Positions 14,673 to 21,869 of a stretch of DNA of 22,321 nucleotides are shown here, piece after piece (within the stretch, counting starts at the first letter, position 1; each line of letters begins with the position of its first letter). The DNA lies in contig CALFJA010000041.1 in NCBI GenBank assembly GCA_937877605.1, forward strand, positions 1 through 22,321. Direction: 5' to 3'. Below the pieces are notes generated by a model. That model did not search any database. It was not told where the DNA came from and saw only the letters and a list, made by a program, of their open reading frames with translations. The position numbers and the translations under genes are program-made. Source of the DNA: an uncultured Prevotellaceae bacterium (GTDB taxonomy: Bacteria; Bacteroidota; Bacteroidia; Bacteroidales; Bacteroidaceae).

Positions 14673-15566
14673 TCAAGTCCTCCTCCCACGCAGCGCAAGC
14701 ATTTTCCGGATTATCCTATTATATACCTGCAGTACAGACTTCTTGTCCGCGACGGTTGTTTCCTTCACAAGCCGCTGCAGCATCTCGTCGGAACAGTACT
14801 TGTCGAGGATGTCGAGGAAAGGCATCCCGAAGCCTTCATAGTCGAAACTGAAACTGCCCGGGTGGGTAGTGTCCAGCCGCTTGGCGTTGCGGACGAGTGC
14901 ACCGCGGGAATACTTCTTGGACTGAGGGTTCCAAACAGCCTGATAGATGGACAGTCCTTCCGCAGTGGGCCTGAGCAGCCAGTTGCGCTTTGGCGTGCGG
15001 ATGTGCATGTAGACGGTTTGTCCCTCCACCAAATCGGGCCGGAACGAGATGTTCTCTGCCGCTCCCAGACCGACCTCTACCGAAGGTTGGCAGTCGCTTT
15101 CGACACTGAACCGGAGCGAATTCCCGCCCGCCCACTGGTAGACACCCTCCACAATGCTGAGCGAGTCTGCCCGGCGGAGCTGCTCGGGAGAGAGTCCCGG
15201 ACGCTCATACCGCAGCAGTTTGTACGCCCGCCTGGATGCATTGAAAAAGAAAAAGTCGTTGTTCACCTTCATGGCCGAGTCGCCTGCCTCGATGCCAGGT
15301 ATGGGGTTCATGTATTCCGACCGCGGCACCTGCTCGACCACATAGACATTCTCCGTCGCGCGGACCATCCTGAGATAGTAATTGTTCTTGAGCCCCTGCA
15401 GCGTGTACCATGAGCGGCCGGAGTTTGACATTATCTCATACGAGTTTTTCCCGTCGGTGACATTGCCGAAATGGGGGCGTGCCGAGGCTGCAAGTGCCGT
15501 CAGCACGACCATTACCAGCAGTGCGCACAATCGGGATATTCTTTGTCGGGGCTTTATGTCTTTCAT
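14673..15566 (-). CDS. Hypothetical exported protein
   Basis: A 297-residue protein, family not recognised. The open frame reaches upstream to 15662, but the ATG at 15566 gives a normal signal peptide (basic MKDIKPRQRISR, core LCALLVMVVLTALAA, cleavage near SAR), so that start is chosen. The mature part begins GNVTDGKNSYEIMSNSGRSW and is probably beta-rich to about residue 215 (NDFFFFNASRRAYKLLRYE, QTVYMHIRTPKRNWLLRPT). It ends in a helical, Lys/Arg-rich tail (QRLVKETTVADKKSVLQVYN, then MLALRGRRT). A possible imperfect -7 box TACCTTTA lies at 15598-15591. It is the first of four consecutive minus-strand genes for exported proteins of mostly unknown function. Confidence 0.8.
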   Translation of the reverse strand: MKDIKPRQRISRLCALLVMVVLTALAASARPHFGNVTDGKNSYEIMSNSGRSWYTLQGLKNNYYLRMVRATENVYVVEQVPRSEYMNPIPGIEAGDSAMKVNNDFFFFNASRRAYKLLRYERPGLSPEQLRRADSLSIVEGVYQWAGGNSLRFSVESDCQPSVEVGLGAAENISFRPDLVEGQTVYMHIRTPKRNWLLRPTAEGLSIYQAVWNPQSKKYSRGALVRNAKRLDTTHPGSFSFDYEGFGMPFLDILDKYCSDEMLQRLVKETTVADKKSVLQVYNRIIRKMLALRGRRT

Positions 15567-15722
15567 GGGAGAGCAATGGTTTGGTGCGGATAAAGGTAAG
15601 GATTTTCTCCGTGAAACAACATCATCGCCTGTATTTTTCATCCATTCCACGGCAAAAAGCAAAAGAACGGCTTGACCTAAATCACCATTTCACACCCAAA
15701 CGACGACTATTCCCTCAATTCC

Positions 15723-15753
15723 TTGCAGACATGACAGAACCACCTTACCTTTG
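15723..15753 (+). promoter_or_regulatory. Promoter of the 32-codon gene
   Basis: TTG at 15723-15725 and TACCTTTG at 15746-15753 are separated by 20 bp, a near-ideal Bacteroidetes promoter. The predicted transcript starts about 20-25 nt upstream of the small ORF at 15784 and reads into it. Confidence 0.75.
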
Positions 15754-15783
15754 CTCCCGTCAATTAAAGAAAGGAAAAAGATT

Positions 15784-15882
15784 ATGAAAAAGATTGTAAA
15801 GAAAATGGCACAGTCCATTGCAAAGAACTGGAGAGAAGCCAACGAGCTGATGGCAATGACCACTAACCGCGTGATTCTCTAA
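15784..15882 (+). CDS. Small cationic protein, 32 residues, self-contained transcription unit
   Basis: A 32-codon ORF starting MKKIVKKMAQSIAKNW and ending MTTNRVIL. A purine-rich AAAGAAAGGAAAAAG ribosome-binding stretch lies just before the ATG, one of the few Shine-Dalgarno-like sites in the window. The peptide has seven basic and two acidic residues (net about +5) and should form an amphipathic helix without a signal peptide or full transmembrane segment. It has its own promoter (15723-15753) and a strong terminator (15921-15961), giving a transcript of about 200 nt. I do not recognise the family. It could be a conserved small protein, a peptide of a toxin-antitoxin type I pair, or a leader peptide of a small RNA. 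Confidence 0.65.
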   Translation: MKKIVKKMAQSIAKNWREANELMAMTTNRVIL

Positions 15883-15920
15883 TTATTTTTTGACATCACT
15901 TATTTTTAACCATAAAACAA

Positions 15921-15961
15921 CAATCGGGCTGGATGCGACGCATTCAGCCCGATTGCTTTTA
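15921..15961. terminator. Strong terminator after the 32-codon gene
   Basis: CAATCGGGCTG (15921-15931) and CAGCCCGATTG (15945-15955) form a perfect 11-bp stem, extended inward by ATGCG/CGCAT-like pairing, followed by CTTTTAT. AAAACAA precedes the stem, so it can also end transcription of the minus-strand remnant gene at 15999. Confidence 0.85.
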
Positions 15962-15998
15962 TCTCCGGCAGTCCGTGCCCGGAAGGCGTTTCCGTCCT

Positions 15999-16127
15999 TT
16001 ACAGGCGGAAAGCAAGATTCAGCTGCAGGGTGGGATTGTAGAACTGGTCGTCGTACGACATGCTGCCAAACAGTTGTTTTGTGTTGTATGTCGCAGAAAG
16101 CGGCAATCCGATTAGAATCTTTCTCAT
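15999..16127 (-). pseudogene. Outer-membrane beta-barrel gene reduced to its two ends
   Basis: A 42-codon minus-strand frame that begins MRKILIGLPL, as at the start of a Bacteroidales signal peptide, and then runs directly into SATYNTKQLFGSMSYDDQFY and ends NPTLQLNLAFRL. The tail has the alternating pattern and terminal aromatic of the last strand of an outer-membrane beta-barrel. A -7 box TATCTTTG lies 39 bp upstream (16173-16166). The natural reading is an in-frame internal deletion that removed nearly the whole porin-like gene but left promoter, start and last strands. Such a short product could not form a barrel. A real short gene is possible but unlikely. Confidence 0.55.
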
Positions 16128-16165
16128 TGATTTTTGTTTTTTATTTTATAAGGTTATCCGTATCG

Positions 16166-16173
16166 CAAAGATA
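16166..16173 (-). promoter_or_regulatory. -7 promoter box upstream of the barrel remnant
   Basis: TATCTTTG on the minus strand matches TAnnTTTG and sits in an AT-rich tract 39 bp upstream of the remnant ATG at 16127. No good -33 TTTG is seen at the expected distance. Confidence 0.5.
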
Positions 16174-16215
16174 ATTAATTATTTATTTAAAGGTTAATAA
16201 CTGCGGAGAAAATAG

Positions 16216-16829
16216 ATGATGTTCTTCCTGAACCTCTCAGCTTTCGGACGCTGCACTGGCATCAGTTTCGTGGACTCTACGATGGTGCCTGTCTGCCACA
16301 ATCTCAGGCGTTACGCCAACAAAGTGTTCAAGGGCCTGGCTACCGACGGAAAGGGGACGGTGGGATGGTGTCACGGCTTCAAGCTGCACCTGATCTGCAA
16401 TGACAGAGGAGAGAGCATCATATTCTGTTTCACGGGTGCCAACATGGATGACAGAGACCCGAAAGTCTGGGCAGTCCTGACCAAGACACTCTGCGAAAAG
16501 CTCTTTGCCGACAGGGATACATCTCACCCAGACTCTTCGACATGCTTTTCGAGGACGGGGCTCACCTGATGACAGGCATCAGAACTAACATGAAGAACAA
16601 ACTCATGCCCATGTGGGACAAGGTCATGCTGCGGAAAAGATGTATCATCGAGACAATTAATGACATGCTCAAGAATACGGCACAACTGGTACACTCAAGA
16701 CACAGGTCGGTCAACAACTTCATCATGAGCATGATTGCGGCATTGGCGGCTTACTGCTTCTTCGACAATAAGCCACAGGTGCTACAACGATACTACATTG
16801 AAGACACTAAGCAACTTATGCTGTTTTGA
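16216..16829 (+). pseudogene. IS982-family transposase, 5'-truncated and frameshifted
   Basis: Two frames together give the C-terminal part of an IS982-family DDE transposase. Frame 1 contains CTGISFVDSTMVPVCHNLRR with the first catalytic Asp, KVFKGLATDGKGTVGWCHGF, KLHLICNDRGE and TGANMDDRD with the second. Frame 2 contains DGAHLMTGIRTNMKNKL, LRKRCIIETINDMLKN (third acidic residue region), HSRHRSVNNF and FFDNKP. The frames join at the G run 16514-16516: one extra G there would restore FADRGYISPRLFDMLFEDG, so a 1-nt deletion is the cause. About 100 N-terminal residues are missing; an in-frame TAG immediately precedes the first ATG. Terminal inverted repeats could not be defined. The element is dead. 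Confidence 0.88.
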
Positions 16830-16908
16830 TTTTCTTATCCCGAACTGGCGTAATGCCTTCATCCGCAATGCCGTTACCCGAGCCTTGGGGATGGTGCTAT
16901 AGAACACA

Positions 16909-16946
16909 ACAACAAACGCAGTGAAGGAGGCTTCACTGCGTTGTTG
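16909..16946 (-). terminator. Hairpin at the 3' end of the BspA-like remnant
   Basis: AACGCAGTGAAG (16915-16926) pairs perfectly with CTTCACTGCGTT (16931-16942) around a 4-nt loop. Outer ACAAC/GTTG bases extend the stem with a bulge. It lies about 25 bp beyond the stop of the minus-strand remnant and was probably the terminator of the intact gene. Confidence 0.65.
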
Positions 16947-16968
16947 GTTTATTGCCGAAGTAGCTTGG

Positions 16969-17304
16969 TTACTTAATAACGACCTTCCTACCATTAATGA
17001 TGTAGATACCTTTCTGTATTGGCGTGCTTTGCAGCTTACGCCCACTGAGGTCATACCAGTTGTCCGACTGTGTCTTGATTGCTGTGCCATCATCTTCAGA
17101 GATGTGCTCTATGCCAGACGGGACAGAACCAATCTCTTTTATTTCCTTAAAATCTTTCCACCCATCTGCAGCAGAATACACATCTACACAACCTACAGGA
17201 ACATAAAGCGTTGTGTTTGCAGCATCAATAAAAGTGTATTCATCTATTACCAATGGCTCATTTTTATTTACTGTAACAGAAGTTAGGTTGCAGCCAGCGT
17301 ATCT
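16969..17304 (-). pseudogene. 3' end of a BspA-like leucine-rich-repeat surface protein
   Basis: The minus-strand frame, read upstream to an in-frame stop at 17317-17319, gives YAGCNLTSVTVNKNEPLVID, the last LRR_5/BspA repeat, followed by TTLYVPVGCVDVYSAADGWK and DFKEIKEIG. This is the standard end of Prevotella BspA-type repeats. The protein ends WYDLSGRKL, then KGIYIINGRKVVIK, a type IX secretion C-terminal domain-like tail. No ATG is present (the first possible start is TTG), and no signal peptide or earlier repeats remain, so the 5' part of the gene has been lost. The break lies at about 17305, where the AT-rich segment begins. BspA-type proteins are surface adhesins; this one is non-functional. 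Confidence 0.8.
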
Positions 17305-17316
17305 ATAACTGATTAT

Positions 17317-17709
17317 TTATCAGTGCTTTTGCTTTTAAACGGTAGAAAAGTGAAACCATAGATTCTATGAGTGATAAAAAAGTCGAAGATTTAACACTTT
17401 TAACTTTACGAAACCACAAAAAATATAAAAATGTGCAGTTTTTGATCTGTTAATATCTATGAACAGTTCTGTATTGTGAGGTAAAACTGCGACATTCTGT
17501 CGCAGTTTTACCTTAGAGTTCAAAGACGATGACAATGCCTTTTAATTACGCACAGGAAATTACATCAACCATAAGAATTGTAACGTCCAACTAGCCTATC
17601 CCTTTGCTATGATACAAGAGAATGAACAATTGGATAACAACTTCAACTTGGTACAAATTTGCTACACTAGCATATTTACCAATGAGGGGTATAGATACGG
17701 CTATAAATA
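17317..17709. other. 393-bp AT-rich region without a recognisable gene
   Basis: This stretch between the BspA remnant and the AAA_13 gene is clearly AT-rich and is interrupted by stops in all frames except short ones. It holds the perfect hairpin at 17479-17513. A 63-codon plus-strand frame at 17609-17800 runs into the 3' end of the AAA_13 gene and has no recognisable sequence. The left edge coincides with the break in the BspA-like gene. Confidence 0.6.
17479..17513. terminator. Perfect 16-bp hairpin with 3-nt loop
   Basis: AGGTAAAACTGCGACA (17479-17494) and TGTCGCAGTTTTACCT (17498-17513) are exact complements around TTC. It is some 197 bp beyond the AAA_13 stop at 17710. It may terminate that operon or may belong to lost sequence. 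The flanking bases lack a long T tract on either strand. Confidence 0.6.
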
Positions 17710-20097
17710 TTACATGTTTATCCAATTTGCTTCTTCATGCATCCAACTTTCTATTACAGCAATTTTGTCCTCGTCCCCATCTTTAGCTTTGCCCAAATAA
17801 CATGATAGATGTTCTTTATTTATGTAGCTTAGAAACAGCAATAAGCTCTTCGCTGTTTGTATTTTTTCTTGTTTGGTGAAATAAGGAGTAATAGTATCTA
17901 ATGCATACACATTTTCCATCATATGGCTTTCCCCATTTAAGGCCAATCTGCACATGAAGTTTTCATAATATCCTCGTTTTTCTTCAGGTATGATATTTAG
18001 TACACCTTCACGACACATCATTGTTTCAAAACTTGTATTATAGCAAAAACTTGAAAAGGCTTCGACAACGCGTCTCATGATATTTCCGATACTACTATCT
18101 TCTTGATCATCTACATCATCTGTTTTTTTTGCATACTCATATACAGCCTCCAATAGTCTCTTATATTCATTGGAAATCTTGCGCTGTGTCAATTGTTTAT
18201 CGACAAGTTCCAAGTATGTTTTATCATTTCCGTTGCCGCCATTTAGTTCCGAACGTACTTTTATCAAGTCAAACGCTGAACGAAGGTCATGGGTCATGAC
18301 CAAAATTCGACTATTTGAGTTTCCCTTTTTTATGCTGCTAAATTGATAACGCAACAGAGAAAGTACCCCCAGTCGATTACCATCATCGAAACTGGATATT
18401 GGATCATCTATTACTATTAGTATCTCGTCTTTGTATTTATCCTCTTTTTTCTTGTTGATGAATAGTTTTGCGAAGAAGTAACACAGGCCAAGAACATTTC
18501 TCTCGCCTACGCTAATTTTCTTAGGAGGCACATCCTTTCCTCGAATTTTCAATTTGTAGCATCCATCTCCAGCAACTAGTTTCGCCTTCTTGTCGCTATA
18601 GAATACGTATTGTAATTGCTCATTGATGTAGTTCAATGCAATGTCTGTTCGCTCAATCTGCGCTTTTAAGACTTTTATATCACTCTCTATTTTCTTCTTT
18701 TTTGCATTCAATTCCAATAGGACCTTCGTACAATCTTCATAGGCTTTGCTTGCACTATTGTACCCATTCAATAACGTATTTAGACGTTTTCTTGCAAGTA
18801 ACTCATTCTCTTGCAACACTTTTTCCTTTAGTTTCTTTCGTTCATTGACTGAACGATTAAAAGTTGCAACACACATTTTAAGAGTTTCTATTGTGTCCTT
18901 ATAATTTGCTACATGTGTAACATAACTATCCATCTCTTCTGCATTAAAGGGGGCCTCCATTGTTCCATAAATGTCCCTTTTCCTGACTTTGATTCTATTC
19001 TTTATTGTAGTTACGTCTTTATTCAACTGCTCGATTGCAAGTTGAACATCTTTAATTTCCTTTGAATTCAAATTATTAGGAAATGCAGGCAAAGTTGTTG
19101 CCATGTCTGGGAACAACTCTATAGCTGTATCTAACTCTTTATTATATAATTCAGACTCTTTGTTTAGTAATTGCTTCAATGTGTCACCAATGTTCACATA
19201 ATCCTGTTCTCCAGCCTCCCTAAGACATAAAGGACAGAAAGGCCACTTTTCTTCTGTCAATTGCCTTGTAGCATCTATAGAATAGTGACCTGAATGTTCC
19301 TGGAGAAAAGTCAGAAGTCTTCGTTCTCGGTCACTCAATTCAGGTTTCTCGACTTTTTTCTCTAGCAGTGCATTTACAGTACTCAAATCCGCAGGCATTT
19401 CTAATGGCATTGATTCCCATACAATTTCTTGGGCTTCATTGGTTTGAGTATATAGGCTAAAATCATCATTAAGCCGTTGTCGCAATACATCTTCTGTTTC
19501 TATCGGTTCTTCTTTATCTGCCAAATTCTTTACAAAATCTTCCGTAACACGGCTTTTCACAGTGTTACCCTTTACATCTCTGTCAGTATCTGCCCAACCT
19601 CCATCTTTCCGCAGTTCATCTCTGATTTTGTTAAAAAAATACTGTGGAGATGAAGTCTCAATTGCATTTTCGTATTTTTCTTTCAAGGCTGTTTGTTCTA
19701 CAATCTTATTATCAACGACCGCCCCTTCTGCTTTTTTTGTTGTGATTTGTGTATCTAAATCCACCTGTTCACCCATCATTACAATGGTTTCCAACCCTTT
19801 GCCTTTTGTCCTTACATTCTCTTGGACAAATTCCTCGTCAAAGATAAAGACAGAAGTTTCTTTGTCTTCTGGAATAACAGCATCAGAAGTAATGGTAAAT
19901 GGAAGGTTTCCGTCTTCCTCAGGTTGCTTACTATCCTTGCCTACTAATTGTCGTATGGCTTTTGCAATAGATGTTTTCCCACTGCCATTTCGTCCATATA
20001 TGATGCTCAAAGTTTGGTTTGGGGTGAACAAACTAAACTCGGTAGGTTGTTCAAAGTAGCCTCCTTTTATTGTTATCTTCTTAAATTCCTCGAACAT
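17710..20097 (-). CDS. AAA_13 family ATPase, RloC/PrrC-like (candidate anticodon nuclease)
   Basis: A 795-residue SMC/ABC-like ATPase. Walker A GRNGSGKT (35-42) is at the N terminus. A long helical middle (about 115-500) is interrupted by a CPLC pair (C288, C291), like the zinc hook of RloC and Rad50. The C-terminal ATPase half has signature ISVGERN (528-534), Walker B ILIVIDDP (559-566) and switch histidine H603 in VMTHD. Beyond it, R675-x3-E679 (RRVVE) and H725 (LNGESH) resemble the Arg-Glu-His set of PrrC/RloC anticodon nucleases, although the E-to-H spacing (46) is longer than the 32 I recall for PrrC. The size fits RloC-type proteins. It is transcribed 17 bp after the DUF234 ATPase gene, so they form an operon. 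Codon use is AT-rich compared with the left side of the window, suggesting acquisition. The nuclease role is an inference. Confidence 0.85.
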   Translation of the reverse strand: MFEEFKKITIKGGYFEQPTEFSLFTPNQTLSIIYGRNGSGKTSIAKAIRQLVGKDSKQPEEDGNLPFTITSDAVIPEDKETSVFIFDEEFVQENVRTKGKGLETIVMMGEQVDLDTQITTKKAEGAVVDNKIVEQTALKEKYENAIETSSPQYFFNKIRDELRKDGGWADTDRDVKGNTVKSRVTEDFVKNLADKEEPIETEDVLRQRLNDDFSLYTQTNEAQEIVWESMPLEMPADLSTVNALLEKKVEKPELSDRERRLLTFLQEHSGHYSIDATRQLTEEKWPFCPLCLREAGEQDYVNIGDTLKQLLNKESELYNKELDTAIELFPDMATTLPAFPNNLNSKEIKDVQLAIEQLNKDVTTIKNRIKVRKRDIYGTMEAPFNAEEMDSYVTHVANYKDTIETLKMCVATFNRSVNERKKLKEKVLQENELLARKRLNTLLNGYNSASKAYEDCTKVLLELNAKKKKIESDIKVLKAQIERTDIALNYINEQLQYVFYSDKKAKLVAGDGCYKLKIRGKDVPPKKISVGERNVLGLCYFFAKLFINKKKEDKYKDEILIVIDDPISSFDDGNRLGVLSLLRYQFSSIKKGNSNSRILVMTHDLRSAFDLIKVRSELNGGNGNDKTYLELVDKQLTQRKISNEYKRLLEAVYEYAKKTDDVDDQEDSSIGNIMRRVVEAFSSFCYNTSFETMMCREGVLNIIPEEKRGYYENFMCRLALNGESHMMENVYALDTITPYFTKQEKIQTAKSLLLFLSYINKEHLSCYLGKAKDGDEDKIAVIESWMHEEANWINM

Positions 20098-20114
20098 AGC
20101 AAATTAATCAATTT

Positions 20115-21545
20115 TTACAGTTCGTACAAATCGTCCAGTTGTATTTCTGCTTGAATGTCTCCCCAATATTCATTCCGAGTTAGGCCATCGGTGGTAACCA
20201 TGATGGAATGAATGGCCTTTTTGGTGCCTGTTACGGTCTGGAAAACATTTCGTTTACGGGCAAGTTCACCTGCATAATCGGAAGTGATGGTGTATGATTC
20301 CTTCGAGTATTTCATTTCGCATACATCAATTATCCCATCACTGCGGTCTATAAGCAGGTCTATCTGAACTCCAGGCCTTCCGATACTCTCATCCGGCAAG
20401 CTACGCCATGCATATTCGTTTGTCAGTATTCCGCTAATGCCAAGTTTCTTTTTAATCTGGTCAACGTGCCATAGGCAAGTACGCTCAAATGCCAAGCCGC
20501 ACCAAGTATTATACTTTGGTGTTCCCAACATGGATCTCCAATAGTTTGAGCCTTGACGTACTCCGTCTATGTATTCGTAATAGAATAATGTATAATGATC
20601 TATCAGCTGGAAGATGTCCGATTTTGTCCGATACCCCATCATGGTATAACTTCTAATGAATCCACACCACTCCAAATCTTTCAGAATGTCAGAGAATGCT
20701 CCGTTGTCTTCAAATTTTCCTGCTGCCAACAACTCTTGTCGTGTCATGCCCATCTTTTTCTTGGCCAACAACTCAATTACACGGACGTATGGCTCGGGCT
20801 TTTTGAACAAAGAAGCATATAGCATCTCAAATTCGTCATGCAGCTCTCCGTCAGGCGAAAAAATCAGTCTGTCAATCTCGGATGTAATGCTCATTCCTTT
20901 TTGCAACAAGCTCCAATAATATGGAACACCGCCAAATATCATATAGGCTTCAAGTATCTGTTTGCGGTTCAGCACAAGCCCTCGTGACTGAGCTAACTTT
21001 TCGCATAACCCCAATGGGAATGGATTGAGAGAAATACGGTGGTTCAGACGATTGTGTAATCCACCTTTATTCTTAATGATTTTCTTGACCATCCATGAGG
21101 TACTGCTTCCACATACCACAAAAACGATGTCCTTTCTAGCGGATGCCCATCCATTCCAAAAAGACTCCAGCTCTGATAAAAAGCCAGAGCGTGGAGCATC
21201 CATCCATGGAAGCTCGTCAAGAAAAACGACCTTTTTGCCTTCAGGCAGATTCATGATAAATCGTTTGAGTTCACTGAAAGCGTCACCCCAGTTGGTTAGT
21301 TCTGGAGTATCTTTCTGCCCATGTTCTTTAAGGGTACGACGGAAACGTACCAACTGCTTTCTTGCAGTCAAATTTGCAGCACCGGTAAATTGGAAGTCGA
21401 ATCGGTTTTCAAAGGCTTCTCTGATTAGAAAAGTCTTGCCAACACGACGTCTTCCATACACAGCAACAAACTGAGAGTACTCTTCGTTGAGAGCATTCTG
21501 TAATACTTGTTTTTCTTTTTCTCGACCAATCAGCATGGCATCCAT
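20115..21545 (-). CDS. Archaeal-type STAND ATPase with DUF234 / PD-(D/E)XK-like C-terminal domain
   Basis: A 476-residue ATPase (ATPase_2/PF01637 type with DUF234). From the start at 21545: MLIGREKEKQVLQNAL opening, Walker A GRRRVGKT (31-38), Walker B VVFLDELPW (106-114), sensor-like VCGSSTSWM, then a winged-helix region (LLAKKKMGMTRQELLAAGKF). The C-terminal domain has an FER motif, then PGVQIDLLIDRSDGIIDVCE followed by MKYSKE: D396 and E410-x-K412 form a PD-(D/E)XK nuclease-like core. The frame reaches 21566, but that ATG overlaps the -7 box at 21564-21571, so 21545 (or 21536) is the likely start. It is the first gene of a two-gene operon with the AAA_13 ATPase. The family is widespread and mobile in Bacteroidetes with no settled function; roles in defence or toxin-antitoxin systems have been suggested. 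Confidence 0.88.
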   Translation of the reverse strand: MDAMLIGREKEKQVLQNALNEEYSQFVAVYGRRRVGKTFLIREAFENRFDFQFTGAANLTARKQLVRFRRTLKEHGQKDTPELTNWGDAFSELKRFIMNLPEGKKVVFLDELPWMDAPRSGFLSELESFWNGWASARKDIVFVVCGSSTSWMVKKIIKNKGGLHNRLNHRISLNPFPLGLCEKLAQSRGLVLNRKQILEAYMIFGGVPYYWSLLQKGMSITSEIDRLIFSPDGELHDEFEMLYASLFKKPEPYVRVIELLAKKKMGMTRQELLAAGKFEDNGAFSDILKDLEWCGFIRSYTMMGYRTKSDIFQLIDHYTLFYYEYIDGVRQGSNYWRSMLGTPKYNTWCGLAFERTCLWHVDQIKKKLGISGILTNEYAWRSLPDESIGRPGVQIDLLIDRSDGIIDVCEMKYSKESYTITSDYAGELARKRNVFQTVTGTKKAIHSIMVTTDGLTRNEYWGDIQAEIQLDDLYEL

Positions 21546-21563
21546 TGATTTTGAATTTCGCCA

Positions 21564-21594
21564 CAAAGATAATACTTTTTTCGTGAGAAAACAA
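21564..21594 (-). promoter_or_regulatory. Promoter of the ATPase-AAA_13 operon
   Basis: On the minus strand TTG (21594-21592) is followed after 20 bp by TATCTTTG (21571-21564), a full Bacteroidetes promoter. Transcription would start about 10-12 nt before the ATG at 21545, giving a very short leader. Confidence 0.7.
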
Positions 21595-21869
21595 GCGGAA
21601 AGGCAAGAAAAAGAAAAGATTCCGCTAATTTATTAACGAAATTCACATTGGTATGTGATTTTATGTTCAGTTGAATGTTATATTTTACCGAAATGTGCAT
21701 AACTGGAGAAAAAGAAGGTTGGATTCGATAAAATTTGCGACTCCACAAGACTAATGGAATAATAATTGAAGTTTTATAACAGGTGAAACCATGTATAACA
21801 ATTCGGGCGGAAACTTGCAAAATCTCGCAGTTTCCGCCCGAAATTAAATTACAGAACTGAGTTAAATTC
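21595..21869. other. AT-rich spacer between the defence-type operon and the restriction gene remnant
   Basis: No gene was recognised here. The stretch is rich in A and T with many stops. The hairpin at 21802-21842 is its only clear structure apart from the promoter at its left edge. Confidence 0.5.
21802..21842 (-). terminator. Terminator hairpin after the restriction gene remnant
   Basis: TTCGGGCGGAAACT (21802-21815) and AGTTTCCGCCCGAA (21829-21842) are perfect 14-bp complements with a 13-nt loop, 27 bp beyond the minus-strand stop at 21870. It separates that remnant from the downstream operon. Confidence 0.7.

Noticed and set aside
15784..15882. Assignment of the 32-residue gene to the smalltalk small-protein family
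   Set aside because: That family, as I recall it, has a hydrophobic core and a Cys-containing end; this peptide is cationic and lacks both.
16782..17093. 103-codon minus-strand frame between the transposase and the BspA remnant
   Set aside because: It overlaps the transposase end and the BspA tail in the wrong frames, and includes the terminator hairpin. No start context or domain is visible.
17609..17800. 63-codon plus-strand frame
   Set aside because: There is no promoter or ribosome-binding site, the composition is Tyr/Asn-rich, and it runs into the AAA_13 3' end on the other strand.
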